Shown here piece by piece: positions 1 to 7,937 of a stretch of DNA of 36,261 bases. The stretch is from Planctomycetota bacterium (GTDB taxonomy: Bacteria > Planctomycetota > Planctomycetia > Pirellulales > PLA5). The notes below the pieces were generated by a model. The model did not search any database and was not told the DNA's origin. It worked only from the letters and a program-made list of their open reading frames with translations. The stretch covers positions 1-36,261 of the forward strand of contig JAJDEG010000624.1 in the NCBI GenBank assembly GCA_029259895.1. Direction: 5' to 3'. The translations under genes and the position numbers were made by a program. Position 1 is the first letter of the stretch; each line of letters starts with the position of its first letter.

Positions 1-6
1 TGACAT

Positions 7-1299
7 ATGGCTAAAGCGCCTCGCTCATCGACCGGCGCGAAAAACCGACACGACGAAGACGCCGCGTTGACGTTGCTCGACGCGGCGTTTTGCGTTGACG
101 CAAAGCAGCGCTGCGAACTCGTTCGCAAAGCGCTGGCCAGCAACGCTCAGTTACAACATTGGGCCGAACGCTGGGCGTTGGACAATGTGGATGAAGTAAA
201 TGCGAGCGGCACAGATGCGAACACAGTTGCGCACACCGTTGCGAACACAGATACGAACATCGACGTGCGCGTCGCCGAAAGCTTGCCGGAATTCTTTCTG
301 TCGCTCAGTGCACCGCCGACGGGCAAGAAGGGCAGCGCCCGTGATCGACCGCTGAGCGGCGCTTGGCGGAAGCGACTAGCTTCGCTCGCCCACCAATTCG
401 CGCCCCTCGACGCGAGCCCTCAGCCGTTCGACGACGCGCTGGCCGCCGCCAAGGTCGATGCCATCAAAGAATTTGCCTACGGTGCCGGGCACGAGATCAA
501 CAACCCGCTGGCGAACATATCGGCAAGAGCGCAGACCCTGCTCCGCGACGAAACCAATGCGGAACGGCGGCGCGCGCTGGCGACCATCAATCGCCAGGCA
601 ATGCGCGCACACGAAATGATCGCCGACCTGATGCTCTTCGCCCGGCCGCCACGGCTAAGCATGGCCCAATTCGACGCCACGGTCGTCGTTCGCCGTGTCG
701 TCGAGGAACTTTCCACAGTGGCTGCGGCTCAGGCCACACGGCTCACGTGCCGCGTCGGCGAGACACCCCTGCTCGCCGTCGCGGACGAAACGCAGTTCGG
801 TGTGGCCGTCAAAGCTGTCGTACGAAATGCCATCGAGGCTGTGGCGGCTGGCGGCAACGTCGACGTCGACGCACGGATCGTTTCCGCCGCCGAGCTACGC
901 AGCCTAGGCGCGACAAAAAAAATCTCCGACGAGTTTCGCCGCGAGCTTGGCGTTCAGTTTCCAACGCAAGGTGGCAGCCGAGTGCGCAGCCCCGCCGATG
1001 TGGAGCGCCCCGACGAGCAATTGATCGAGGTTTCGGTATCCGACGACGGTCCGGGCTTCTCGCCACGCGAACAAGCGCATCTGTTCGACCCATTTTTTTC
1101 CGGCCGCGAAGCGGGTCGCGGTCTCGGTTTCGGCTTATGCGTCGCTTGGCGGATCGTGACCGATCACAGTGGCCAAATCGCCGTGATCAGCGAACCGGGG
1201 CGCGGGGCGACGATCGTATTGACGTTGCCAGCGGGCAAGACTGGCGATAGCTCGGCGGCCGTATTAGATCCGGCGCGAGGAGAAAGAAAACAGGGATAG
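7..1299 (+). CDS. Soluble sensor histidine kinase (HisKA + HATPase_c)
   Basis: A two-component histidine kinase of 430 residues that autophosphorylates on His and passes the phosphate to a response regulator not present in this window. The H-box GHEINNPLAN puts the phospho-acceptor at H162. The ATP-binding lobe shows the N-box (N274), the G1 box DDGPG (347-350), the F-box FDPFFSG (from 360) and the G2 box GRGLGFGL (370-377). No membrane segment or PAS domain is visible, so the protein is probably cytosolic, with an unrecognised helical input region at residues 1-140. Residues 66-88 form an Asn/Thr/Ala-rich linker from repeated codons. About 45 extra residues (291-338) separate the N-box from G1, which is longer than usual. 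An in-frame TGA at positions 1-3 fixes the longest start at 7. The gene converges on the next one with 67 bp between. Confidence 0.9.
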   Translation: MAKAPRSSTGAKNRHDEDAALTLLDAAFCVDAKQRCELVRKALASNAQLQHWAERWALDNVDEVNASGTDANTVAHTVANTDTNIDVRVAESLPEFFLSLSAPPTGKKGSARDRPLSGAWRKRLASLAHQFAPLDASPQPFDDALAAAKVDAIKEFAYGAGHEINNPLANISARAQTLLRDETNAERRRALATINRQAMRAHEMIADLMLFARPPRLSMAQFDATVVVRRVVEELSTVAAAQATRLTCRVGETPLLAVADETQFGVAVKAVVRNAIEAVAAGGNVDVDARIVSAAELRSLGATKKISDEFRRELGVQFPTQGGSRVRSPADVERPDEQLIEVSVSDDGPGFSPREQAHLFDPFFSGREAGRGLGFGLCVAWRIVTDHSGQIAVISEPGRGATIVLTLPAGKTGDSSAAVLDPARGERKQG

Positions 1300-1366
1300 G
1301 TAGCCGGATGGTGCGCGTCGATGTCGCAAGTTCGTCGATGCCTCAGGTTCACCGTGACGACGTCAA

Positions 1367-2932
1367 CTACAGCACCGGCCCCACCACCCAAGGCACGAAC
1401 TCCTCGTCACCAACGCCCTGTAGTTCGCTCTTGGTCTTCTCGCCACTCGCCACGGCCAAGATTTTCTCGAAGATTTCCCGCCCGACCTCGTTCACACTGC
1501 GGCCCGTCAGAATCTCGCCGGCGTTTAAGTCCATATCCCCTTGCATCCGCTCGAACATGGGCGTGTTCGTCGCCAGCTTGATCGACGGCGTCGGTTTGCA
1601 GCCAAAACAACTGCCGCGTCCCGTCGTGAACACGACGACATTCGCGCCACCTGCCACCATTCCCGTCACGCTCGGCGGATCGTATCCCGGCGTGTCCATG
1701 AAAACAAAACCCTTGGCCGACACCTGTTCGGCGTATTCGTAGACCGCTTCCAACGCCGTCGTCCCTCCCTTGGAAATCGCGCCGAGCGACTTTTCGTAGA
1801 TCGTGGTAAGCCCGCCGGCCTTGTTGCCGGTCGATGGATTGCCGTCGATCGTGCATCCAAACACGCTGGTATACCATTCCCACCAGCGAATCCGTTCGAG
1901 CAGCTTTTCCGCGACTGCCGGCGTTCGGGCACGAGCAACGAGCATCTGCTCCGCGCCATAAACTTCGGTCGTCTCGGCAAGAATTGAAGTTCCGCCAGCC
2001 GCGACGAGCATGTCCGAAGCGACGCCGAGCGCCGGGTTGGCAGTGATCCCGCTTGCCCCGTCGGACCCACCGCATTCGCAGCCGAGGATGATCTCGCTCG
2101 CGGCAATTGCCTCGCGCCGCACGTCGTTTGCTTTGGGAAGCAAATCCGCCAACCGGCGGCAGCCTTCGGCGACGGTTTGTTCGGTGCCGCCGGTTTCTTG
2201 CATGATCAGCACGGGCGGCCCCGGCGATGCGTCACCGAATCCCGCAATTTGCACGAGTTTCTGGCTATCGACCAGGTAGCTCATCGCCCCCTGCTCACAC
2301 CCAAGGCCAACGAGCAAGAACGCGCCCACGTTTGGATGCCGCGCGATCCCGGCCAGCGTGCGGTTGAGCATCTCGTGACCGAGCCCGCCGAACTGCATGC
2401 CGCAGCCACTCTGGTGCGTGATCGGCATGATGCCGTCGATGCCCGGAAACTGCGCGAGCAGCGAAGCGTCGAACCGCCGCGCGATCAGCTTGCTCACCGA
2501 TGCCGAGCAGTTAACGGTGGAAATAACGGCCAAGTAGTTCCGAGTCCCAACGCGGCCGCTCGCCCGGCGATATCCTTGGAATGTGCGACCAACGACCGGA
2601 TCGGGCGGCGGCGGAATTGCCGAGCATGGCGCGTACTGCCGCGTGAACTGGCCCGCCGAGAGATTGTGCGTATGGACCCAATCGCCGGGCCCAATGTCCG
2701 CGGTTGCAAAGCCGATCGTCTGCCCGTACCGAACGATTTTCTCGCCGTCGCCGACTCGCTCGAGCGCGATCTTATGGCCCATGTTGACGGGCGAAGTCAA
2801 CTCGACGGACCGCGAACCGGCGACGATCCGCGCACCGACCGGCAGATTGCGCACGGCGATGCAAACATTGTCGTCCGGATGAATCAGGACGACATCGACG
2901 GCCGCAGCAGTAGGGTTCTTAATTGTCGCCAC
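1367..2932 (-). CDS. uxaA: UxaA-family altronate/galactarate-type dehydratase
   Basis: A 521-residue sugar-acid dehydratase of the altronate/D-galactarate family, which removes water from a hexonate to give a 2-keto-3-deoxy acid. The N-terminal 100 residues form the SAF-like domain. The catalytic part follows, with the family cysteine motifs NCSASV, HQSGCGMQF, GLGCEQGA and GCECGGSDGASG, and near the end GSCFGCKPTPSIK and GDMDLNAG. Both parts are fused in one chain, as in classic UxaA; some bacteria split them. The start is GTG, giving MATIKNP, with only a weak ribosome site. The exact substrate cannot be read from the sequence. It is the last gene of a minus-strand run, 127 bp after gnd, so it may have its own promoter. 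Confidence 0.88.
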   Translation of the reverse strand: MATIKNPTAAAVDVVLIHPDDNVCIAVRNLPVGARIVAGSRSVELTSPVNMGHKIALERVGDGEKIVRYGQTIGFATADIGPGDWVHTHNLSAGQFTRQYAPCSAIPPPPDPVVGRTFQGYRRASGRVGTRNYLAVISTVNCSASVSKLIARRFDASLLAQFPGIDGIMPITHQSGCGMQFGGLGHEMLNRTLAGIARHPNVGAFLLVGLGCEQGAMSYLVDSQKLVQIAGFGDASPGPPVLIMQETGGTEQTVAEGCRRLADLLPKANDVRREAIAASEIILGCECGGSDGASGITANPALGVASDMLVAAGGTSILAETTEVYGAEQMLVARARTPAVAEKLLERIRWWEWYTSVFGCTIDGNPSTGNKAGGLTTIYEKSLGAISKGGTTALEAVYEYAEQVSAKGFVFMDTPGYDPPSVTGMVAGGANVVVFTTGRGSCFGCKPTPSIKLATNTPMFERMQGDMDLNAGEILTGRSVNEVGREIFEKILAVASGEKTKSELQGVGDEEFVPWVVGPVL

Positions 2933-3059
2933 GGGAATTCTCGCTGGATAATGAACCGCCGAGGCGCGGAGGGAATATCAAGCACTCGATCCGATCGCCT
3001 ACATAATACTCCGCGGCTCTGCGCCTAATTCTTCTGCGTCTCAGCCTTTTGTGGCATTC

Positions 3060-4499
3060 CTACTGAGGTTTCTTTCGTAGCGACAACCAGTCCGTATGAA
3101 AGAATTCGCCGCGCGACTTGTCGACCCGTTCGTACGTGTGCGCTCCGAAATAGTCGCGCTGGGCCTGGAGCAAGTTCGCCGGCAGCCGCTCGCGGCGATA
3201 ACCGTCGTAGTAAGCCAACGCCGATGTAAACGCCGGCGTCGGAATACCCAGCATTACCGCCGTACTCACGACGTGCCGCCAGGCCGCTTGGGCTTTGTCG
3301 ACGGCCTCGCGGAAGTACGGCGCGAGCAGCAGGTTTTCGAGATTCTTGTCTGCGTCGAATGCTTTCTTGATCCGATCGAGGAACGCAGCGCGAATGATGC
3401 ACCCGCCGCGCCACAGCATGGCGATGTTGCCGTAATCGAGCGGCCAGTCGTGTTCCTTGGCCGCCGCTTGTAGCTGCACGTAGCCCTGGGCGTAGCTGCA
3501 AATCTTCGAAGCGTACAGCGCCTGTCGCACCTGCTCGACGAACGCCTTGCGGTCGCCGTCGTACTTGCCCGTCGGGCCTTTGAGCACCTTGCTTGCACGA
3601 ACCCGGGCGTCCTTCAGCGCCGACAAACAACGTGCGTAAACCGCCTCGGTCACCAGTGTGCTTGGCACGCCCAAGTCGAGCGCAAGCTGACTCATCCACT
3701 TCCCCGTTCCCTTGGCTCCGGCGGTGTCGAGAATCTTGTCGACGAGATGCTCGCCCGACGCTTCGTCCTTGACGCTGAAAATGTCGCGCGTGATGTCGAT
3801 CAAGTAACTATCGAGTTCGCCGCGATTCCATTCGGCGAAGACGTCGTACATCTCATCGTTCGACAGGCCGATCGCCTCGCGCATCATGAAATACGCTTCG
3901 CAGATCAACTGCATGTCGCCGTACTCGATGCCGTTGTGGACCATCTTGACGTAGTGGCCTGCCCCACGCGGGCCGACCCATTCGCAGCAAGGAATGTCGT
4001 TGTTGGGACCGACTTTCGCGGCGATCGACTGAAATACCTGTTTCACCAGCGGCCAGGCTTTCTCGCTGCCGCCGGGCATCATGCTCGGGCCTTTGAGCGC
4101 TCCTTCCTCGCCGCCGGACACGCCGGTACCGACAAACAACAGCCCTTTCGACTCGACGTACTTCGTCCGCCGCTCGGTGTTCGTGTAATGCTCGTTACCG
4201 CCGTCGATGATCACATCGCCCGGCGAAAGCAGCGGAATCAACTGCTCGATCTGCTGATCGACCGCGTCGCCGGCCTTGATCATGATCATGATCCGCCGCG
4301 GCGGTTTGACAGCCTTGACCAACTCTTCCAGCGAGTGGCAGCCGATGAACTTCTTGCCAGCCGCGCGGCCGGAGACAAGCTCGTCGACCTTGCGCGTCGT
4401 GCGATTGAACACGGCGATGGTATTGCCGCGGCTCTCGATGTTGAGGGCCAAATTCTCGCCCATCACGGCGAGGCCAATGAGACCAAAGTCAGCAGTCAT
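3060..4499 (-). CDS. gnd: 6-phosphogluconate dehydrogenase, decarboxylating
   Basis: A cytosolic enzyme of the oxidative pentose phosphate pathway that converts 6-phosphogluconate to ribulose 5-phosphate and CO2 with reduction of NAD(P)+. The 479 residues match the usual length of about 470. Visible signatures are the Rossmann loop GLAVMGENLALNI at the N-terminus, GVSGGEEGALKGPSMMPGG, the catalytic-lysine segment VKMVHNGIEYGDMQ and the C-terminal domain with GAKGTGKWMSQLAL. The frame stays open for 32 more codons upstream, but that stretch is G-quadruplex repeat and the end of the HAD gene. The start is therefore placed at the ATG at 4499, where MTADFGLIG begins the Rossmann fold. No Shine-Dalgarno is visible before it, only C-rich repeat on the coding strand. 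It is 52 bp after the HAD gene and probably cotranscribed with it. Confidence 0.95.
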   Translation of the reverse strand: MTADFGLIGLAVMGENLALNIESRGNTIAVFNRTTRKVDELVSGRAAGKKFIGCHSLEELVKAVKPPRRIMIMIKAGDAVDQQIEQLIPLLSPGDVIIDGGNEHYTNTERRTKYVESKGLLFVGTGVSGGEEGALKGPSMMPGGSEKAWPLVKQVFQSIAAKVGPNNDIPCCEWVGPRGAGHYVKMVHNGIEYGDMQLICEAYFMMREAIGLSNDEMYDVFAEWNRGELDSYLIDITRDIFSVKDEASGEHLVDKILDTAGAKGTGKWMSQLALDLGVPSTLVTEAVYARCLSALKDARVRASKVLKGPTGKYDGDRKAFVEQVRQALYASKICSYAQGYVQLQAAAKEHDWPLDYGNIAMLWRGGCIIRAAFLDRIKKAFDADKNLENLLLAPYFREAVDKAQAAWRHVVSTAVMLGIPTPAFTSALAYYDGYRRERLPANLLQAQRDYFGAHTYERVDKSRGEFFHTDWLSLRKKPQ

Positions 4500-4505
4500 A
4501 GAACA

Positions 4506-4535
4506 GGGGCTGGGGCTGGGGACTCGGGGCTGGGG
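4506..4535 (+). repeat. Five-run G-quadruplex motif before gnd
   Basis: Five runs of exactly four G lie at 4506, 4512, 4518, 4526 and 4532, separated by CT, CT, ACTC and CT. This fits an intramolecular G-quadruplex with very short loops on the + strand, which is the template strand for the minus-strand gnd operon. The transcript carries the C-rich complement 7-36 nt upstream of the gnd ATG, where a ribosome site would normally be. The unit GGGGCT also makes it a short tandem repeat that could vary in copy number. Confidence 0.75.
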
Positions 4536-4551
4536 AAATGCCGCTTCGCAC

Positions 4552-5415
4552 TTAAACCGTCGGCCAATTCGGTTTGTCCGGCAGGCGCTTTTCAAATTCT
4601 GCTAACAGTTCATTCTGGTAAGCATCGTCAAATTTTCCCGACAAGAAGCGAGCCAGTCCGTCGTCGTGCAGCCGCTTCCAGCTTGCTTCTTCCGCACCGG
4701 GATTGATCGGAAAGAACCACGCCTTGTTCGCAACCGCTGCTTGATGGTCGCCCGGCGCGTCGCCGATCATTAGCACGTGGCCAGCCGCGTATTTCTTGGC
4801 GTTGCCGAGCGTCTCTTTCTTCGAGCCGATCTCCTGCCCGCAGATCGCCGCGACGTGCTTGTCGATGCCGTGCTCGGCCCATTCGCGCTGCAAGGCTTCG
4901 TTGGGCGTGGCCGAAACGACGATGATATCCGCGGCCTTGGCGAATTCGTCAAGGCACTCGCGAACCAGCGGATAGGGCGGCACGCGATGCACCATGTCGC
5001 CCACGCGCTCGTTGACTTCCAGCGACCACGCCAGCGCCCGCTTCAAGTCCGCGTCGCCCGTCTTGACGACTTCGGATTCGAGCGCCGGGTTGCCGAGTTT
5101 CGTTTCACGCTCAGTCCAGGCGACGACGCCCGGCGGCGGTTGGACGTCGTACCCGCGAGCTTTCACCTCCGGTCGCTGTCCGAGCAAGACAAGCTGCTTG
5201 ATGAGAGCGTGAAACCGATTGCACCCGCGGTCCTTCGAGTAAAGATTGACGAACTCGGCACACTCGCGGGCGTATTTGCTGACGCCTTGCAATCCGAAAT
5301 GCTTGATGAACGGCGGAATAAAGCACTCTTTGTGCTTTAGTTCCATCGTGTCGAATGCGCAACCGTCGGAGTCGATGCCGACAAGGAACTTGTTCTTTGG
5401 GGAAATCTCATACAT
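4552..5415 (-). CDS. HAD-superfamily hydrolase (probable phosphatase)
   Basis: A 287-residue haloacid dehalogenase-like hydrolase, probably a cytosolic phosphatase. Motif I is GIDSDGCA with nucleophile D15 and acid D17. A large helical cap follows (about residues 20-160). Motif II is VVSATP (166-171), motif III is the lysine pair in GSKKET (199-200), and motif IV is MIGDAPGD with D219 and D223. All catalytic residues are present. The substrate is unknown. Its place between phosphofructokinase and 6-phosphogluconate dehydrogenase suggests a sugar phosphate or a damaged metabolite, by inference only. The ATG at 5415 lies 24 bp after the lipoprotein gene. Confidence 0.82.
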   Translation of the reverse strand: MYEISPKNKFLVGIDSDGCAFDTMELKHKECFIPPFIKHFGLQGVSKYARECAEFVNLYSKDRGCNRFHALIKQLVLLGQRPEVKARGYDVQPPPGVVAWTERETKLGNPALESEVVKTGDADLKRALAWSLEVNERVGDMVHRVPPYPLVRECLDEFAKAADIIVVSATPNEALQREWAEHGIDKHVAAICGQEIGSKKETLGNAKKYAAGHVLMIGDAPGDHQAAVANKAWFFPINPGAEEASWKRLHDDGLARFLSGKFDDAYQNELLAEFEKRLPDKPNWPTV

Positions 5416-5439
5416 ATGGCGTTTGCGATCCCTTGAACG

Positions 5440-5970
5440 TCAAAGCAACGTGATCCGCCGCATTTCTCCAATGCGGTTCGTAAAATACCAACGTCCGTCC
5501 AGTTTCATTCCGTTATCGAACTCGATCTCATAAATCACACGCAAGTCAGGGACTTCAATTACCAGCAGAATATTGGCAAACGACTCCCCGCCCTCGTCTG
5601 ATCGCCGCCCGTCAACTTCGATGTGGACTGCTTTCGCTGCATGGAGATTGTACCCGTCTCTCTTGAATGTCTGTTGAATCTTGACGAACGCTGCCTTAGC
5701 GCGGACAGGCAGATTGCTCGTCATTCCTAGAATGGTCGGAAGATCCGAGTCTCCCGCAAAGTGCGTCCGCAACGTTTCTTCAGACGGAATCGTCGACAGC
5801 GCGAGATCGACATCGTTCGTTTGCAACGCCTTGAAAAACCGCTCCGCAAGCTGCTCTGGCTCTTCGGCGCCATGCGGCACGGTATCCGAAGCCTTCGGCT
5901 GACTCGCTTCGGGCGGCTTGCACCCGACGATGACCGTCAGCACCAAAATGCTTGCGATAAGTCTCGACAT
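5440..5970 (-). CDS. Small predicted lipoprotein, unknown function
   Basis: A 176-residue secreted lipoprotein of unknown function. The chosen ATG at 5970 begins with a short positive end, a hydrophobic stretch (SILVLTVIV) and a lipobox ending in C17 (VGCKPP). This is why it is preferred to the 70-codon upstream extension, which runs into the phosphofructokinase gene. After a polar linker (residues 18-40), residues 43-80 (AERFFKALQTNDVDLALST) resemble the first helices of a small NTF2-like or DUF3887-like fold. The C-terminal half is beta-rich and ends in GRWYFTNRIGEMRRITLL. The fold comparison is tentative. Spacing of 29 bp from pfp and 24 bp to the HAD gene indicates cotranscription with cytosolic sugar enzymes. 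Confidence 0.7.
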   Translation of the reverse strand: MSRLIASILVLTVIVGCKPPEASQPKASDTVPHGAEEPEQLAERFFKALQTNDVDLALSTIPSEETLRTHFAGDSDLPTILGMTSNLPVRAKAAFVKIQQTFKRDGYNLHAAKAVHIEVDGRRSDEGGESFANILLVIEVPDLRVIYEIEFDNGMKLDGRWYFTNRIGEMRRITLL

Positions 5971-5999
5971 GGGTCGCACTTGCGATGTCACTCGCGGGG

Positions 6000-7289
6000 T
6001 TACGCCCGGTCGGCTTGGGGAACATACTTCGCCAACGTCTGCGTCGCATAAATCGGCTGCAACCGCGCCAGTCGCTGTCGTCCGTCGATCATTGGCAGCG
6101 TCACCATATCCTCGCCGACCAGCGGTTTCGCGTAGCGAATGAACTCGTCGGTCACATCGCACCCATTTGCCGCTATCCACGCCTTGGGAAACGTTCGCTC
6201 GCTATTGGCCACCGCTTCGAGCGGGGCTTTGTCGTATCGCACGCTGTAAAACGGCGTGTCATTGCGAAGGATCGTCGACATGAACCCGCTCTGGCCGGTC
6301 GCCGCCAAATACGCCGCGTTCTCGCCGATGCGGTACGCTTCATCCAAGTCGACCGTCGAGGCGTAGGCCATCGAATGCCGCTGGTCGGTGCCCGGCACGT
6401 TGCCGCGGGCTGCGCCTTTGGCCGCCAAGCCGGCTTTATTCAAATAATTCACGACCACCTGCGCCACCGTGATCTGGCTGCTGCTGAACATCACGTGGCC
6501 GAACGAATCGCGGACTTCTCCAACGCCGCCGACGTCGAAACCTTCGCTAACGACGACCATGCACCGCCCGGTCTGCTTGAGCTGGTCGTTTACCTGATCG
6601 GCGACTTGCTCCAGCGGCACCTTATTCTCCGCCAGATAGATCTGCAGCGGCATCTCGCGGTGCGGATCGGCCAGCCGCGCCGCCGCCGGAATGTACCCGA
6701 TTTTTCGCCCCATCGCCTGCATCACCAGCACCGGATCCGCCGGGCAGCTTCCGCCGTTCTCCTCGTTGGCGTTCTGCACCATGTGCATCCAATACTTCGC
6801 CGTCGAGCCGTAGCCCGGCGTGTGATCGATCAGCTTGAACTCGCTGTCGCCGACATCGTTGTCGATCGTCTTCGACACGCCGACCGCCACCAGATCCAGC
6901 CCGCGCTGGTGGGCGAGCCCGGCGATCTTGTTGGCCGTGTCCATCGAGTCGTTGCCGCCGATGTACAGGAAATAACCGATGTTGTGGGCCTTAAAGACCT
7001 CGATGACCCGGTCGAAATCCTCGGTCTGCGCCGGTTGGAGCTTGTACCGGCAGGTGCCGATCGATCCGGCGGCGGGCGTGTAGCGGAGCAGGGCGATTTC
7101 CTCGGCCGGCTGAGCCGAAAGATCGATCAGCGCCTCTTTCAGCACGCCTTCGATGCCGTGGTGCCCGCCATAAACCGTGCCGATGGCGTCGAATTGCCGG
7201 GCGGCCTCGACGATGCCGCGGAGACTGCTGTTAATGACCGGGCTGGGGCCGCCGCTTTGGGCGACGATCATGTTACGGGCGTTTGGCAT
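6000..7289 (-). CDS. pfp: Diphosphate-type 6-phosphofructokinase
   Basis: A cytosolic phosphofructokinase of about 429 residues that interconverts fructose 6-phosphate and fructose 1,6-bisphosphate. The phosphoryl-donor motif reads GGNDS (about 111-115), with Asp where ATP enzymes have Gly (GGDGS). The catalytic loop reads SKTIDND, with Lys where ATP enzymes have Gly (PGTIDND). Together these are the accepted signature of PPi-dependent enzymes, so the step is probably reversible. Also visible are the N-terminal AQSGGPSPVINSSLRG and MQAMGRKIGYIPAAARLA. The start is put at 7289 (MPNARNMIVAQ) because upstream codons look non-coding; M7 of that chain is an alternative. It is the first gene of the minus-strand sugar operon. 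Confidence 0.92.
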   Translation of the reverse strand: MPNARNMIVAQSGGPSPVINSSLRGIVEAARQFDAIGTVYGGHHGIEGVLKEALIDLSAQPAEEIALLRYTPAAGSIGTCRYKLQPAQTEDFDRVIEVFKAHNIGYFLYIGGNDSMDTANKIAGLAHQRGLDLVAVGVSKTIDNDVGDSEFKLIDHTPGYGSTAKYWMHMVQNANEENGGSCPADPVLVMQAMGRKIGYIPAAARLADPHREMPLQIYLAENKVPLEQVADQVNDQLKQTGRCMVVVSEGFDVGGVGEVRDSFGHVMFSSSQITVAQVVVNYLNKAGLAAKGAARGNVPGTDQRHSMAYASTVDLDEAYRIGENAAYLAATGQSGFMSTILRNDTPFYSVRYDKAPLEAVANSERTFPKAWIAANGCDVTDEFIRYAKPLVGEDMVTLPMIDGRQRLARLQPIYATQTLAKYVPQADRA

Positions 7290-7453
7290 GGACGTTGGGC
7301 CGAGCAGAATTGGAAACGAGACGGAAACGCCGCCGTTTTTCACAGACCGCGAATGCCGCATAGGAACTCTGGCCCAGCCGCATTTCCGACCGAACCCGAC
7401 GGAGCAGCGCAGGAAAAGATCCTACGAGCGACAGCGGACGCAAACTCGAAATC

Positions 7454-7678
7454 CTAGCCGGAATTCTGGCCGGTCACAACGGGCCGTCGTCGCGCCACGC
7501 AACTCGCTGAATGCGTCGCCGGAGATGATTCGATTGCTCGGTAAATCCGCAGCCGCCTGCCGACCTGGGCGTCGTCGGCGACCGCCGCGAGGACCACGCT
7601 CCTCGCGTCGATTGCGATGGCCACGCTTTTCGCGCGTTCAACCGCGAGTTTTTTTCCGGCGAGAAAAACCTTTTCCAT
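7454..7678 (-). CDS. Possible small hypothetical protein
   Basis: An ATG-started frame of 74 codons beginning MEKVFLAGKKLAVERAKS. The first 50 or so codons have GC-rich third positions and a plausible amphipathic composition, and AGGCGG lies just upstream of the ATG. The C-terminal third (RRRPVVTGQNSG) looks like random sequence. No family is recognised. It could be a real small protein upstream of pfp or simple chance in a GC-rich gap. Confidence 0.2.
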   Translation of the reverse strand: MEKVFLAGKKLAVERAKSVAIAIDARSVVLAAVADDAQVGRRLRIYRAIESSPATHSASCVARRRPVVTGQNSG

Positions 7679-7808
7679 ATCCGCCTATTTGCGTCGGAAT
7701 GCGGCGTTTTGCGTAGTTTTTGCTGTCGAAGATGCCCGGCAAGGCGTGCATCGAACCCTCCACGCGACGGGCGTTTAGCGAAATCCGGGAAATTATTTCG
7801 CAGGATGC

Positions 7809-7836
7809 TTGATTTAATTATTCCGCCGACTATTCT
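7809..7836 (+). promoter_or_regulatory. Candidate sigma-70-like promoter for PEP-CTERM gene
   Basis: TTGATT (7809-7814) and TATTCT (7831-7836) are separated by 16 bp, each matching the housekeeping consensus at four of six bases, in a local AT-rich patch. Transcription would start near 7843 and leave a leader of about 95 nt. This is a consensus match by eye only. Confidence 0.3.
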
Positions 7837-7937
7837 GGCAACTAGGATTTTTCCGATTAGCGGCGTTCCGCAAGGGCATCGGCGTGGGTCCGTTGCCTTG
7901 GCAGACGTCCGAACATTTGCACCCTGGAGCTAGCCTA

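Larger units (their letters stand above)
7290..7937. other. Divergent intergenic region, pfp / PEP-CTERM gene
   Basis: This 648 bp gap separates pfp (minus) from the surface-protein locus (plus) and should hold promoters for both. The part near the PEP-CTERM gene (about 7780-7850) is clearly more AT-rich than the rest. One weak minus-strand ORF and one weak plus promoter are listed separately. No tRNA, repeat array or clear operator was seen. Confidence 0.6.

Noticed and set aside
5985-7457. 490-codon plus-strand frame opposite pfp
   Set aside because: His/Arg-rich antisense shadow of a clear phosphofructokinase.
7630-7655. Stem TCGCG/CGCGA followed by seven T as a terminator
   Set aside because: The stem has only five pairs and no + strand gene ends upstream of it.
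7735-7770. T-loop-like GGTTCGAT on the minus strand as a tRNA
   Set aside because: The flanks do not pair as a T-arm and no acceptor or anticodon stem is present.
7906-7932. Sigma-54-like TTGGCA ... TTGCA before the PEP-CTERM gene
   Set aside because: The spacing between GG and GC is 17 nt rather than the required 10.
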